A stretch of 64,000 nucleotides of DNA from CAVSBT01 sp964609465 (GCA_964609465.1 CAZSSQ010000001.1:9258-73257), one strand, 5' to 3'; positions 39,843-49,058 are shown, counted from the stretch's first letter. Numbers and translations: made by a program. Notes: generated by a model from the sequence alone, not told the origin.

Positions 39843-41168
39843 GTGACAGTGCTACCACAATTCCGACGCGGACTGCTTCTACCAGCCGTGTTCCTCGCCG
39901 GTCTCCTCCTGCTGAGCTGCGGCGAGGAGGAGAAGGCCGCTGAGACGCCCGCGGCGACCCGGCCCGCGGGCGCTGAGACACCGAGCGCCGAGAAGGTGCC
40001 GGGCGTCACCGACACCGAGATCCTGCTCGGCACACATTTCGCTATGAGCCAGTCGCCGGCCGCGGCCTACGCGCCCGTCGCCGATGGGATACGGGCCTAC
40101 TTCGACTACATCAACTCCCAGGGGGGTGTCCACGGCCGCAAGATCAAATTCCTGGTGGGCGATGATCACTTCAACCCGGCTGACGCGGTGGAGGTGGTGC
40201 GGAAGCTGGTGGAGCAGGATGGCATCTTCGCCCTGGTGTCCGGCCTCGGCGATGCGCCCCACGCCGCGGTCTGGAAGTACCTGGAGGAGCGGGGCGTCCC
40301 TGACATGTGGGTGTCCGGCGGCCTGGTCAAGTGGACGGACCCGGTGGTGAAGAGCCGTTTCCAGGGCAACCCCGACTACGATACCGAGGGGAGAATGCTC
40401 GGCAAGTACATCGCTGAGAACTACAACGGGAAGAAGCTGGGGCTGCTGCTGGAGAACGATGAGTTCGGGCAGGACGGCAAGGCGGGGATCCTCAAGGGCC
40501 TGGAGGGCAGCGATGTCCAGATCGTGTCCGAGGAGACGTACGAGCCCACCGCGTGGGACGTGACCGCTCAGGCGCAGCGGTTGAAGGCGGCCAACCCCGA
40601 CGTTATCTTCGTCCAGGCCATCCCGCCGCCGGCGGCCAGTCTGGTCAAGGCAGCCCGGGAGACCCTGAACTGGGACGTGCCCATCGTGGTCACCGGCGTC
40701 GACGTGACCGACATATTCATCTCCCTGGCGGGCGCTGAGAACGCGGAGGGCGTGGTTAGCGTGGTCTTCGCCACGCAGGTCTACCACACGGAGGACCCCG
40801 GGGTGCAGAAGCACATCCAGATCATGGAGCAGTTCGGCCAGGGCGTGCCGGCGAGCAACCTCACCCTCTACGGCCAGTTGCTCGCCGAGCTGATGGTCCA
40901 GGCTCTCGATAACGCGGGCCAGAACCTGACGCGCGAGAGCCTGGAGGACGGTGCCGAGGCCATTCGCGACTGGTGTTGCTCCGTGTGCATGGTGCCGGTG
41001 AACCTCAGCCCCACCGACCATCGCCCCTTCGAGATCGAGGTCTACGACAGGGTCGAGAACGGCAAGTGGGTGGAGTTCGGCGAGCCGGTCAATTTCGAGT
41101 CCACGCCGGGCGATGTCATCGGCTGCAAGGCCGGGGGAGAGCCAGTCTATGCCGGCGAAGGAGAGTGA
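39843..41168 (+). CDS. Branched-chain-amino-acid-type ABC binding lipoprotein, copy 1
   Basis: 441 residues; GTG start. The lipoprotein signal peptide ends with the lipobox LLLLSC, so the protein is anchored outside by Cys26 or close to it. A charged linker (EEEKAAETPAATRP) leads to a type I periplasmic-binding fold (Peripla_BP_6): VTDTEILLGTHFAMSQSPAAAYAPVADGIRAYFDYINSQGGVHGRKIKFLVGDDHFNPADAVEVVRKLVEQDGIFALVSGLG. Ligands of this family include amino acids, amides, urea and aromatic acids. No permease or ATPase gene is nearby. A close paralogue follows 166 bp downstream. Confidence 0.88.
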   Translation: MTVLPQFRRGLLLPAVFLAGLLLLSCGEEEKAAETPAATRPAGAETPSAEKVPGVTDTEILLGTHFAMSQSPAAAYAPVADGIRAYFDYINSQGGVHGRKIKFLVGDDHFNPADAVEVVRKLVEQDGIFALVSGLGDAPHAAVWKYLEERGVPDMWVSGGLVKWTDPVVKSRFQGNPDYDTEGRMLGKYIAENYNGKKLGLLLENDEFGQDGKAGILKGLEGSDVQIVSEETYEPTAWDVTAQAQRLKAANPDVIFVQAIPPPAASLVKAARETLNWDVPIVVTGVDVTDIFISLAGAENAEGVVSVVFATQVYHTEDPGVQKHIQIMEQFGQGVPASNLTLYGQLLAELMVQALDNAGQNLTRESLEDGAEAIRDWCCSVCMVPVNLSPTDHRPFEIEVYDRVENGKWVEFGEPVNFESTPGDVIGCKAGGEPVYAGEGE

Positions 41169-41334
41169 TGCCGGTCGAGGCAAGCTGGGCCAGCCGTTCT
41201 ATCTTCCGTGCTAGAGTCCGCCATCTTGGCCTGGCTTGGGTTTGGGAGTCAAGCCTCTGGCTCTTGAAGCGCAATGGGCGGACATGCAGGGCGGAGCGAG
41301 GTAGTAGCTGCGCAAGCGACGCAGGCAAGGGGGT

Positions 41335-42651
41335 ATGACAATGCTGTCAGGATTCCGACGCGCATTCCTTCTCGTAGCCATACTTCTCGTGGGTCTCCTC
41401 TTGTTGAGCTGCGGTGGGGAGGAGGGGGAGGAAGCCGGTAAGACGCCTGGGGCGACGCCAGGCACGACGCCGGCCGCGGAGGAGGTGCCCGGCGTCACGG
41501 ACACCGAGATCATACTGGGGGCCCATTTCCCCTTGAGCCAGACGCCGGCAGCGGCCTACGCGCCCATCGCCGACGGGCTGCGGGCCTACTTCGACTACAT
41601 CAACTCCCAGGGGGGCGTCTACGGCCGCAAGATCAAGCTCCTGGTGGGCGATGACCACTTCAACCCCGCGGACGCAGTCGAGGCGGTGCGCAAGCTGGTG
41701 GAGCAGGACGGCATCTTCGCTATGGTGTCTGGCCTGGGCGACGCGACCCATGCCGCGGTCTGGAAGTACCTGGAGGAAAACGGCGTCCCTGACATGTTTG
41801 TATCCGGCGGCCTCGACAAGTGGACGGACCCGCTGGTGAGGACCCGTTTCCAGGGCAACACGAACTACGGTACCGAGGGCATGATGCTCGGCAAGTACCT
41901 TGTTGAGAACTACGATGGGAAGAAGCTGGCCTTGCTGCTGGAGAACGATGAGTTCGGAGAGAACGGCAAGGAAGCGATCCTCGAGGGCATAAAGGACAGC
42001 AACATCGAGGTGGTGGCGGAGGAGAGGTATGAGACCACCTCGTGGGACGTCACCGCCCAGGCGCAGCGGCTGAAGGCGGCCAACCCCGACGTTATCTTCG
42101 TCCAGGCCGTTCCGCCGCCGGCCGCCAGTCTGGTCAAGGTGGCCCGCGAGACCCTGAACTGGGATGTGCCCATCGTGGTCACGGGCGTCGTCCAAACTGA
42201 CATATTCATCCAGTTGGCGGGCGCGGAGAACGCAGAGGGCGTGGTGAGCGTGGTCTTCGCCAGGCAGGTCTACCAGACGGATGACCCCGGGATCCAGCGG
42301 CACATCCAGATCATGAAGGACTTCGGCAACGGTGTGGAGGCGTCCAACTTCACCATGTATGGCGCCGCCATGGGCGAGCTCATGGTGAAGGCGCTGGAGA
42401 ACGCGGGGCCTAACCTGACCCGGGACAGCCTGATAGACGGCGCCGAGGCCATCCGCGACTGGTGTTGCTCCATATGCATGGTGCCCGTGAACCTCAGCTC
42501 CACTGACCACCGCCCCTTTGAGACGGAGGTCTACAACAAGGTGGAGAACGGGAAGTGGGTGACGTTCGGCGAGCCGGTGAATTTCGAGTCCACACCGGGC
42601 AAGGCCATCGGCTGCAAGAACGGGGGCGAGCCCGTCTACGCCGGGGAGTGA
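41335..42651 (+). CDS. Branched-chain-amino-acid-type ABC binding lipoprotein, copy 2
   Basis: 438 residues, a tandem paralogue of the preceding gene (about three-quarters identical by eye, including the IRDWCCS(V/I)CMVPVNLS segment with its Cys cluster). Lipobox LLLLSC with the lipidated Cys near residue 24. Differences are concentrated in the linker and in the binding-fold surface, which suggests a shifted ligand range. Both copies lack adjacent transporter genes, so they may feed a permease elsewhere or act in sensing. Confidence 0.88.
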   Translation: MTMLSGFRRAFLLVAILLVGLLLLSCGGEEGEEAGKTPGATPGTTPAAEEVPGVTDTEIILGAHFPLSQTPAAAYAPIADGLRAYFDYINSQGGVYGRKIKLLVGDDHFNPADAVEAVRKLVEQDGIFAMVSGLGDATHAAVWKYLEENGVPDMFVSGGLDKWTDPLVRTRFQGNTNYGTEGMMLGKYLVENYDGKKLALLLENDEFGENGKEAILEGIKDSNIEVVAEERYETTSWDVTAQAQRLKAANPDVIFVQAVPPPAASLVKVARETLNWDVPIVVTGVVQTDIFIQLAGAENAEGVVSVVFARQVYQTDDPGIQRHIQIMKDFGNGVEASNFTMYGAAMGELMVKALENAGPNLTRDSLIDGAEAIRDWCCSICMVPVNLSSTDHRPFETEVYNKVENGKWVTFGEPVNFESTPGKAIGCKNGGEPVYAGE

Positions 42652-42748
42652 TGCCGTTCGAGGGCGCCGGTCTAGCCTGAGTTCGAGCCATCGGGAGGGA
42701 GTGCATTCTGGAGCGCAGCGGCTGGCGATGCCAGCAGGAGGCAGAGAG

Positions 42749-43894
42749 ATGTCTATTCCTATGGAACAGGTACGTGATCTTTTCCCGGCAGCCAAGAATA
42801 CCACCTACTTCGCCAACAACGGCCTCGCCCCGATGCCGACGCCGGTGACCCAGGCGATACGCGACGCGCTCGAGGGCCTACAGGGGGCTGGCGTGGCGGC
42901 GACGCTGCTCGCCGGCCCGCAGGTGGTCAAAGACGCCCGCGCCAAGACGGCCCGCCTCCTGGGCTGCGACGTGGACGAGGTCGCCTTCTGTCGAAACACC
43001 AGCGAGGGGATCGTCTGGACCGCCGATTCCATCCGCTGGCAACCAGGGGACGAAGTGCTCCTCTACCAGGGTGAGTATCCCACCGTCCCATACCCCTTCA
43101 TGATAAAGGAGAGCGAGGGGGTGAAGGCGGTAATAAAACCCATGGAGGAGCGGCGCGTTACCCCGGAGATGGTTGAGCGCGACCTTTCGCGGCGCACCCG
43201 GCTGCTGGCCATCAGCTTTGTTCAGTTTGACTCCGGCTTCCGCGCCGACCTCAAGCGGATCAGCGCCGTCTGCCGGGCCAACGGGACGCTCCTGTTGGTA
43301 GACGCTATTCAGGGGCTCGGGGCGCTGCCGCTCGACGTCCGGGACTGCGGGATCGACTTCCTGGCCGCCGGCACTCACAAGTGGCTCTGGGGGCTCCAGG
43401 GCCTCGGCATCTACTATGTCCGGCGGGAGTTGCTCCCCGAGCTGCGGCCGTTGCACATCGCCCTCGGCTCCATGGTGCACGGCGATGACCCCGAATACCC
43501 GAACCAGGAGTACATTTTGGACGTGAAGAAGGACGCCTCCCGGTTCGAGGAGGGGACCCACAACTACGTCGGGCTTGTGGCGCTCAACGCTGCTCTGAAC
43601 CTCATCTTTGAGATCGGAGTGGAAGCCATCGCCGCCCGGATCAAGGGACTGACCGACTTCATGCTCGCCGGCGCCGTCGAGCGTGGGGGAGAGGTGGTCT
43701 CACCGCGGGGCCCAGGAGAGTGGTCGGGGATCGTGCTCTGGCGGCCGCCATCCCGTCGCCCGGCGAAAGAGATCGTCCCCGCGATGCACAGCGAGTTCAT
43801 CGTGATAAACGAGCGGGAGGACTGCGTGCACGCCGGCATCAATGCCTACAACAACGAGGAGGACGTAACCCGCGTCCTTCGGTTCCTGGACTGA
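42749..43894 (+). CDS. Class V PLP aminotransferase (cysteine desulfurase-like fold)
   Basis: 381 residues from ATG 42749, preceded by AGGAGG at 8 nt. Start MSIPMEQVRDLFPAAKNTTYFANNGLAPMP matches class V proteins of the kynureninase/isopenicillin-N-epimerase-like type. PLP lysine is in AAGTHKWLWGLQGLGIYYV, and the Asp that contacts the cofactor is in LLVDAIQGLGALPLD. There is no NifS-type catalytic Cys loop, so it is probably not an FeS-assembly desulfurase. Substrate unknown. It is followed by a saccharopine-dehydrogenase-like gene on the same strand. Confidence 0.85.
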   Translation: MSIPMEQVRDLFPAAKNTTYFANNGLAPMPTPVTQAIRDALEGLQGAGVAATLLAGPQVVKDARAKTARLLGCDVDEVAFCRNTSEGIVWTADSIRWQPGDEVLLYQGEYPTVPYPFMIKESEGVKAVIKPMEERRVTPEMVERDLSRRTRLLAISFVQFDSGFRADLKRISAVCRANGTLLLVDAIQGLGALPLDVRDCGIDFLAAGTHKWLWGLQGLGIYYVRRELLPELRPLHIALGSMVHGDDPEYPNQEYILDVKKDASRFEEGTHNYVGLVALNAALNLIFEIGVEAIAARIKGLTDFMLAGAVERGGEVVSPRGPGEWSGIVLWRPPSRRPAKEIVPAMHSEFIVINEREDCVHAGINAYNNEEDVTRVLRFLD

Positions 43895-44001
43895 AGGCTC
43901 TGCCGAGCGGCAGCCGGTGCGGGTCGGTCTCTTCGGCCCCATCGGTGCCTAGGGGCGTGCACCCAGCCGCTCGGGCTGTCGCCACAGCAAGGAGGAAGGC
44001 T

Positions 44002-45120
44002 ATGAAGGTCATCGTGCTGGGCGGTGCCGGCGACGTGGGCAGCCGGACCGTGGAGGACCTGGTTCTCTCGCCGGATGTTGAGATGGTGACCATCGCCGAC
44101 CGAGACGTGGCCGCCGCCGACAAGCTGGCAGCGACACTACGGGGCCGCGGCGCCCAGGTTGAAGTTCGGCCGGTCGATGCCAGCGACCAGCGGGCGCTTG
44201 TCGAGGCGATGCGAGGGCATGACATCGCCGCCTCAACACTGGGACCGTTCTACCGCTTCGAGACGAAGCTGGCATCGGCTGCCATTGAGGCGGGCGTCGA
44301 CTACGCGAGCATTTGCGACGACTGGAGCGCTGCCCAGGCGGTCCTGACCGAGTGCGACGAGCCGGCCCGTCGCGCCGGCCGTATCGTCCTCACCGGCCTC
44401 GGGACCAGCCCCGGCGTCACCAACGTCGGCATCCGCTATGTGGCGGGACAGCTCGACCGCATCCGGCGGGTGGACGTCAACGTCTTCCAGCCCCTCAATG
44501 CCGGCGGCGGTGAGGCGGTGCTCAAGCACATGCTCTTCATCACCAGCGGCCGGGTGGCGGCCTGGCGTCAGGGCGCGCAGGTCATGTTGCCCGCCTGTAG
44601 CGAGGCCCGCATCGTGGAGTTCCCGCGCTACGGCCGCATCAAGGTGTGGAACATGGGCCACACCGAGCCGGTCACCGTCCCCCGCTTCATCCCCGGGCTG
44701 GAGGAGTGCAACTTCTTCATGGGCTTTGGGCGTGGCTCCGGCCTGGTCGTGTGGCCGGCCCGGCGGGGCCTGTTCGGCGGCGACAGGCGTATCGACCTGG
44801 TGGCTCGTCTCATGGCACCCATGGAGCGCCTGACCAGCGGCCGGGAGCCGGCGCTGGGGGCCGTTCGTGTCGATGTGTGGGGCGAGAAAGGTGGGGAGAG
44901 GGTACAGCGGACGCTGTGCGGCGTCGGACAGATGCGCGAGGCTACCGGCGTTTCCCTTTCCGTGGGCGCCCAGATGCTCGCCCGCAAGGAGATCCTGACG
45001 GAGGAAGGCGGCGTCTACGCGCCTGAGGCCTGCCTGAAGCCGGATGTCTTCCTGCCGGCGATGAAGGCGAAGGGAGTCGAGGCCTACGAAGACCTGGCCA
45101 TGACGAAGCCCTTCTTCTAG
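44002..45120 (+). CDS. Saccharopine-dehydrogenase-like NAD(P)-binding protein
   Basis: 372 residues from ATG 44002, with AAGGAGGAA directly upstream; the frame is open upstream but would overlap the aminotransferase. N-terminal Rossmann fold VIVLGGAGDVGSRTVEDLVLSPDVEMVTIADRD, then a Sacchrp_dh_NADP-type layout (ASTLGPFYRFETKLASAAIEAGVDYASICDDW). C-terminal domain with PRFIPGLEECNFFMGFGRG. Family members act on amino-acid-like imine or keto substrates. With the aminotransferase just upstream it may form a two-step amino acid conversion. Confidence 0.82.
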   Translation: MKVIVLGGAGDVGSRTVEDLVLSPDVEMVTIADRDVAAADKLAATLRGRGAQVEVRPVDASDQRALVEAMRGHDIAASTLGPFYRFETKLASAAIEAGVDYASICDDWSAAQAVLTECDEPARRAGRIVLTGLGTSPGVTNVGIRYVAGQLDRIRRVDVNVFQPLNAGGGEAVLKHMLFITSGRVAAWRQGAQVMLPACSEARIVEFPRYGRIKVWNMGHTEPVTVPRFIPGLEECNFFMGFGRGSGLVVWPARRGLFGGDRRIDLVARLMAPMERLTSGREPALGAVRVDVWGEKGGERVQRTLCGVGQMREATGVSLSVGAQMLARKEILTEEGGVYAPEACLKPDVFLPAMKAKGVEAYEDLAMTKPFF

Positions 45121-45197
45121 GTGCCTAAGCCTCAGGACGGGAGAGCAATCTGCGGGATGATGGCCATCAACAGAATATCTTCGCGGCGTCTATCTTC

Positions 45198-45255
45198 GTA
45201 GGTCGGGGTCTTGAGACCCCGACAGATTCGCGGGGGTCTGAAGACCCCCGCCTAC
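45198..45255. repeat. Paired-palindrome repeat element, copy 1 (GTAG...CTAC)
   Basis: Two perfect hairpins, GTCGGGGTCT/AGACCCCGAC (45202-45223, 2-nt loop) and GCGGGGGTCT/AGACCCCCGC (45230-45251, 2-nt loop), lie side by side and are bounded by GTAG at 45198 and its complement CTAC at 45252. It sits between the convergent genes ending at 45120 and 45402. The layout recalls REP/BIME elements mobilised by RAYT transposases. A second element of the same plan is at 48987-49058. Confidence 0.6.
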
Positions 45256-45401
45256 AGACGCGGACCAACGACAAGTTGTTTCGGCAAGGACCATAGTCCC
45301 GCAGAGTCCAACGGAACAGACGCCAACTCCGGGCCAGTCGCCTGGGCCGCCAAGGTCCTTGTTCGCGAGGGGCAGGCGAGATGGGCGTTGCCACGCCTGT
45401 G

Positions 45402-46640
45402 CTAGGAGAGCCGCTCCTTCAGGATTTGCCCCTCCTTCATCACCAGCCGCACGTTGTCTGCCGATTCCAGCACGCTCACATCGTCGGCGGGGTTACCCGC
45501 CACCACGATGAGGTCTGCCCACTTGCCCTTCTGGACTGTCCCCGTGTGGTCGGCCAGGCGCAGGAGCTGTGCGTTGGTGGCCGTCGCGCTGACAATGGCC
45601 GCCATGTTGCCCATGATGCGGGCCTTGAGGGTCAGCTCGGTGGTCTTGAAGGGCTGCATGGGCCCCAGCAGGTCCGAGCCCGACCCGATGGGCACGCCCG
45701 CCGCCAGCGCTATGCGCACGCTCTCCGTGGCCCGCTCCTTGGCGTAGCGGATCTTGCGCCAGTTGAACTCGGGCAGGTGGCCGGCCTCGCCGAAGCGGTC
45801 CAGCATCTCGTAGGTGACCATGGTGGGCACCAGGCAGGCGCCCCGGGCCTTCATCGCCGCTGCCGTATCCTCATCGAGAAAGTTGCCGTGCTCGATGGAG
45901 AGGACGCCTGCCTCCAGGGCGTTCCCGATGGCGGTGGGACCGTAGGCGTGGGCCATGGCGTACCTGCCGGCGGCGTGGGCCTCATAGACGGCCGCCGCCA
46001 TCTCCTCCACCGTGAACTGGGGGCTGTCGATCTCGTCCGTCGGGGACATGGCCCCTCCCGATGCTATCAGCTTGATCTGAGTCGCCCCACGGCGGAGCTG
46101 CTGCCTGGCGGCGCGGCGGACGGCGTCGACGCCATCGCAGATCGCAGAGAGGGCGACGAGCCCCGGCACACCCTCGAGCAGGTCGTCCAGGAAGCGGGGC
46201 CGCCAGTCGCCGTGGCCGCCAGTCTGGCTGAGGGCGGCGCCGCTGGGCAGGATGCGCGGCCCCCTCATGTAACCCTCCTCCACGGCTACGGAGAAGCCTG
46301 AGTCTATCATCCCGGCGTCCCGCACCGTGGTGAAGCCGGCATCGAGCGTGGCCTCGATGACCTGCCGGATCCTCATGGCGATTACGGCGGCAGGCTTTCG
46401 CATCTCAGCCGTGATGTCCGTACCGATGGCCGCCAGGTGGACGTGGGCGTCGATGAGGCCGGGCAGCACGCACATGCCCCTGACGTCGATGACGCGGGCG
46501 TCGGCAGGAGGCCTGAACCTGCGTGCTGAGGCCACCTTTGTGATGTGCTTGCCCTCGACGACGACGGCCATTGCCGATCGCGGGTCAGCGCCCGTGCCGT
46601 CGATGAGGGTACCGTTCAAGAGGACGGTGGTTTCGCTCAT
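45402..46640 (-). CDS. Metal-dependent amidohydrolase
   Basis: 412 residues from ATG 46640 with GGAGGAGAAC directly before it; the upstream open frame is a shadow of the neighbouring gene. The metal motif H66-x-H68 is in GLIDAHVHLA; later ligands appear in TQIKLIASGG (the possible carboxylated Lys), YAMAHAYGPTAIGNALEAGVLSIEHGN (two His) and GSGSDLLG (Asp). This is the imidazolonepropionase/Xaa-Pro dipeptidase-like branch of the amidohydrolases, which cut amide bonds in small cyclic or dipeptide substrates. It follows the acyl-CoA synthetase gene by 41 bp and is probably co-transcribed. Confidence 0.87.
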   Translation of the reverse strand: MSETTVLLNGTLIDGTGADPRSAMAVVVEGKHITKVASARRFRPPADARVIDVRGMCVLPGLIDAHVHLAAIGTDITAEMRKPAAVIAMRIRQVIEATLDAGFTTVRDAGMIDSGFSVAVEEGYMRGPRILPSGAALSQTGGHGDWRPRFLDDLLEGVPGLVALSAICDGVDAVRRAARQQLRRGATQIKLIASGGAMSPTDEIDSPQFTVEEMAAAVYEAHAAGRYAMAHAYGPTAIGNALEAGVLSIEHGNFLDEDTAAAMKARGACLVPTMVTYEMLDRFGEAGHLPEFNWRKIRYAKERATESVRIALAAGVPIGSGSDLLGPMQPFKTTELTLKARIMGNMAAIVSATATNAQLLRLADHTGTVQKGKWADLIVVAGNPADDVSVLESADNVRLVMKEGQILKERLS

Positions 46641-46681
46641 GTTCTCCTCCCACGGGTCCGGTTGCGGAAGTCCCCGCAAGC

Positions 46682-48076
46682 CTAATCTCTTTCGCGGCGG
46701 ACCCGGGCATAGGCTCGGAGGGCGCGTTCGGCGCTGCGGAAGCTGGGGATGCCCGCTTGCGCCAGGGCGCGGTCCAAAGTCGGGTCGCTCGGGCCGAACG
46801 AGACCTGGAGGATGGGCTTGGCCGCTGCCCGCGCCAGGCGGGCCATGCCCTCGATGTGGCCCTGCCACCCCTGGCCCCGCGCGGCGCCCCCGATGACCAC
46901 GACCGCGTCCACTCCGGCGTCGCCGGTGGTTGCTTCGACGGCGCCACGATACGTCTCTGCGACGCCGCCCAGTACAAGCCCGATGTCCACGGGATTGCGC
47001 ACACTGGTGCCCGCGCTGCCGAGCATCTCGCGCAGGCGTGCCTGCGTCTCCGGCGACAGCTCCGCCAGCTCCAAGCCGGCCTCCTCGCAGGCGTCCGCGG
47101 CGGAGACCGCTGGCCCGCCCGGGCCGGTAACGATGGCCAGGCGGCGACCGGACGGCCGGCCGAGGTAGCGCAGAGCGACGAGGGTGTCGAGCGATTCCTC
47201 CAGATCGCCTACCTGGAGTGCCCCGGCCTGGCGCAGCAAGCCTGACCACACCTCTGCCTCTCCCGCCAGGGCGCCCGTGTGGGAGCTGGCGGCCCGCGCG
47301 CCGCTCCGGGTGCGCCCTACCTTCCAGACAACGAGGTGCTTGCGGCGTGCTGCCTCGGCGAGGGCGCGCCAGAGGCGTCGGCCGTCTCTGGCGCCCTCGA
47401 TGTAGGCGGCGATGATCTCCGTCTCGGGGTCCTCGGCCAGACACTGCAGGAAGTCCGAGATCTCCAGGTCGGCCTGGTTCCCCACGCTGATGACCTTGCT
47501 GAAGGCGAGGCCGCGCTCCGCGCCGCCCCAGACCAGGCCGTTGCTCAAGGACCCGCTCTGTGAGACGAAGGCGATGGGTCCTTGCTCGGAAGGCATGGCC
47601 GGGAAGCTCCCCAGGCCGCTCTTCGGGACGTAGGCGCCCATGCAGTTGGGGCCCACCAGTCGCAGCCGCCCGCCACGGGCCGCGGCCACAAGCTCGACTT
47701 CGCGCGCGCGACCTTCTTCTGTGCCCAGCTCAGAGAAGCCGGCCGTAAAGACGACGGCCGCCCTCACGCCCTTCTCGGCGCACTCCCGAACCACTGAAAC
47801 CGCCGCCGCCGCGGGCACCACGATGATGGCCAGGTCCACCGCCTCCGGCAGGCTCGTCACCGAGGGGTAGCACGGCAGCCCGAGGATCTCCCGAGCGTTC
47901 GGATTGACAGGGTAGATGCGCCCACCATAGCCGGGGTCGAGGAGGGCTTGCAGGAAGAGCTGGCCGGGCCGGGGGGTGCGAGGGACCCCGACTACAGCCA
48001 CCGACCTGGGCTCGAACAGAGCCTGGGCCGGCAGGCCCAGGCCGTGTGCGCCCACGCTATCGGAGGGGGAAGGCAT
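46682..48076 (-). CDS. ADP-forming acyl-CoA synthetase alpha-type subunit
   Basis: 464 residues from ATG 48076; the open frame beyond it reaches the assembly gap. N-terminal CoA-binding domain (SVAVVGVPRTPRPGQLFLQALLDPGYGGRIYPVNPNAREILGLPCYPSV), then two succinyl-CoA-ligase-like domains (GPNCMGAYVP; AFVSQSGSLSNGLVWGG; ARAASSHTGALAGEAEVWSGL with the phosphohistidine candidate). There is no ATP-grasp domain, so a separate beta subunit would be needed. Such enzymes convert acyl-CoA, ADP and phosphate to acid, CoA and ATP. It precedes the amidohydrolase. Confidence 0.82.
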   Translation of the reverse strand: MPSPSDSVGAHGLGLPAQALFEPRSVAVVGVPRTPRPGQLFLQALLDPGYGGRIYPVNPNAREILGLPCYPSVTSLPEAVDLAIIVVPAAAAVSVVRECAEKGVRAAVVFTAGFSELGTEEGRAREVELVAAARGGRLRLVGPNCMGAYVPKSGLGSFPAMPSEQGPIAFVSQSGSLSNGLVWGGAERGLAFSKVISVGNQADLEISDFLQCLAEDPETEIIAAYIEGARDGRRLWRALAEAARRKHLVVWKVGRTRSGARAASSHTGALAGEAEVWSGLLRQAGALQVGDLEESLDTLVALRYLGRPSGRRLAIVTGPGGPAVSAADACEEAGLELAELSPETQARLREMLGSAGTSVRNPVDIGLVLGGVAETYRGAVEATTGDAGVDAVVVIGGAARGQGWQGHIEGMARLARAAAKPILQVSFGPSDPTLDRALAQAGIPSFRSAERALRAYARVRRERD

Positions 48077-48172
48077 TCGATGAGCACTCCAGGTCGCAGC
48101 AGGCGGGCGCCATCGGCGCCGCCAGATGGATGGCGGCCACATCATCCCTGGGGAGAACCCCAGTGTCAACTT

Positions 48173-48272
48173 NNNNNNNNNNNNNNNNNNNNNNNNNNNN
48201 NNNNNNNNNNNNNNNNNNNNNNNNNNNNNNNNNNNNNNNNNNNNNNNNNNNNNNNNNNNNNNNNNNNNNNNN
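48173..48272. other. 100-N scaffold gap
   Basis: Exactly 100 undetermined bases, the usual size of a placeholder, so the true length is unknown. The SDR gene to the right is cut by it, and linkage of the two sides is not proven by sequence. Confidence 0.99.
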
Positions 48273-48901
48273 CCGGCGCGGCGGCCGTGCGCGAGATCGA
48301 GGCGAACGGCGGCCAGGCGCGATTCGTCCGCACCGACGTGACGAGACGCGGGGACCTGGAGAGGATGCTGGACTACGCCGTACAGCAGTTCGGGAGCGTT
48401 GACATCGTCGACAACAACGCCGGCATCTCCGAGATCGGGCTGGACTTCTTCACGCCGGGGTCCGATGCGTGGGAGAAGACGCTGGCGATCGATCTGGAGG
48501 CCGTCATTCGCGGCACTCAGCTTGCCGTGCAGCGGCTACGTCGACAGGGCGGCGGCGGCGTGATCATCAACACCGCCTCGATGGGCGGCCTGATACCGAT
48601 GGCGATCAGTCCCGTCTACGCCGCGAGCAAGGCCGGCGTCATTCACTTCACCCGCTCGCTCGCCTACCTCGCGGGCGAGGGCATCCGCGTCAACGTTGTC
48701 TGCCCAACCTATACTGACACCGCGCTTGTGCGCCAGCACGGCGACGAAATCGTCGAACAGATGAAGCGGGAGGTCGGCGGCCTGCTCCGGCCGGAGCAGG
48801 TGGCTGAAGGGGTGTTAGAGCTGATCCGCGACGACTCGCGCGCCGGGGCCGTGATGCGCGTCACCGTCAGGAAAGGCATCGACTACATCTTCGAGCAGTG
48901 A
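48273..48901 (+). CDS. Short-chain dehydrogenase/reductase, 5' end lost in gap
   Basis: 209 residues are visible. The N-terminal cofactor motif (TGxxxGxG) is missing in the gap, but the rest is classical SDR: DIVDNNAGISEIGLDFF, catalytic Ser in INTASMGGLIPM, then Tyr/Lys in SPVYAASKAGVIHFTRSLA, and VNVVCPTYTDTALV. NAD(P)-dependent oxidoreductase of unknown substrate. DNNAG stands for the usual NNAG. Confidence 0.85.
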
Positions 48902-48921
48902 GCGGCGCGAACAGGGCGGCT

Positions 48922-48974
48922 CATCTCACTGCGGCAGCTTGAGGACAGCGCCCCACTGGCCGAGGTCACCAGGG
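48922..48974 (-). pseudogene. Duplicated remnant of the ilvD 3' end
   Basis: Read on the minus strand this stretch codes for ALVTSASGAVLKLPQ and a stop, almost the same as the true IlvD C-terminus ALVTSASTGAVLKLPG at 49127-49078. About 53 bp match, stop codon included, with a few changes. It lies just beyond the repeat element that separates it from ilvD. Confidence 0.6.
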
Positions 48975-48986
48975 CTGGGCTCCTCC

Positions 48987-49058
48987 GTAGCGGCGACCTT
49001 CAGGTCGCCACGTGCCTCACCCACGAAGAGCCCGTGGCGAGCTTCAGCTCGCCCCTAC
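48987..49058. repeat. Paired-palindrome repeat element, copy 2 (GTAG...CTAC)
   Basis: Hairpin one is GGCGACCT/AGGTCGCC (48992-49009), hairpin two is GGCGAGCT/AGCTCGCC (49036-49053), each with a 2-nt TC loop, bounded by GTAG at 48987 and CTAC at 49055. A third partial pairing, CCACG with CGTGG, joins the two. Same plan as 45198-45255 but different stem sequence. It is inserted between ilvD and a copy of the ilvD 3' end, with TCCTCC on both flanks. Confidence 0.6.

Noticed and set aside
39879..42804. Two long minus-strand frames (434 and 485 residues) that resemble each other
   Set aside because: They are antisense to the two paralogous binding proteins; their similarity simply reflects the duplicated sense genes.
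46640..47444. N-terminal extension of the amidohydrolase to 680 residues
   Set aside because: The extension is an out-of-frame reading of the acyl-CoA synthetase gene; the ATG at 46640 has a perfect ribosome site and starts at the domain boundary.
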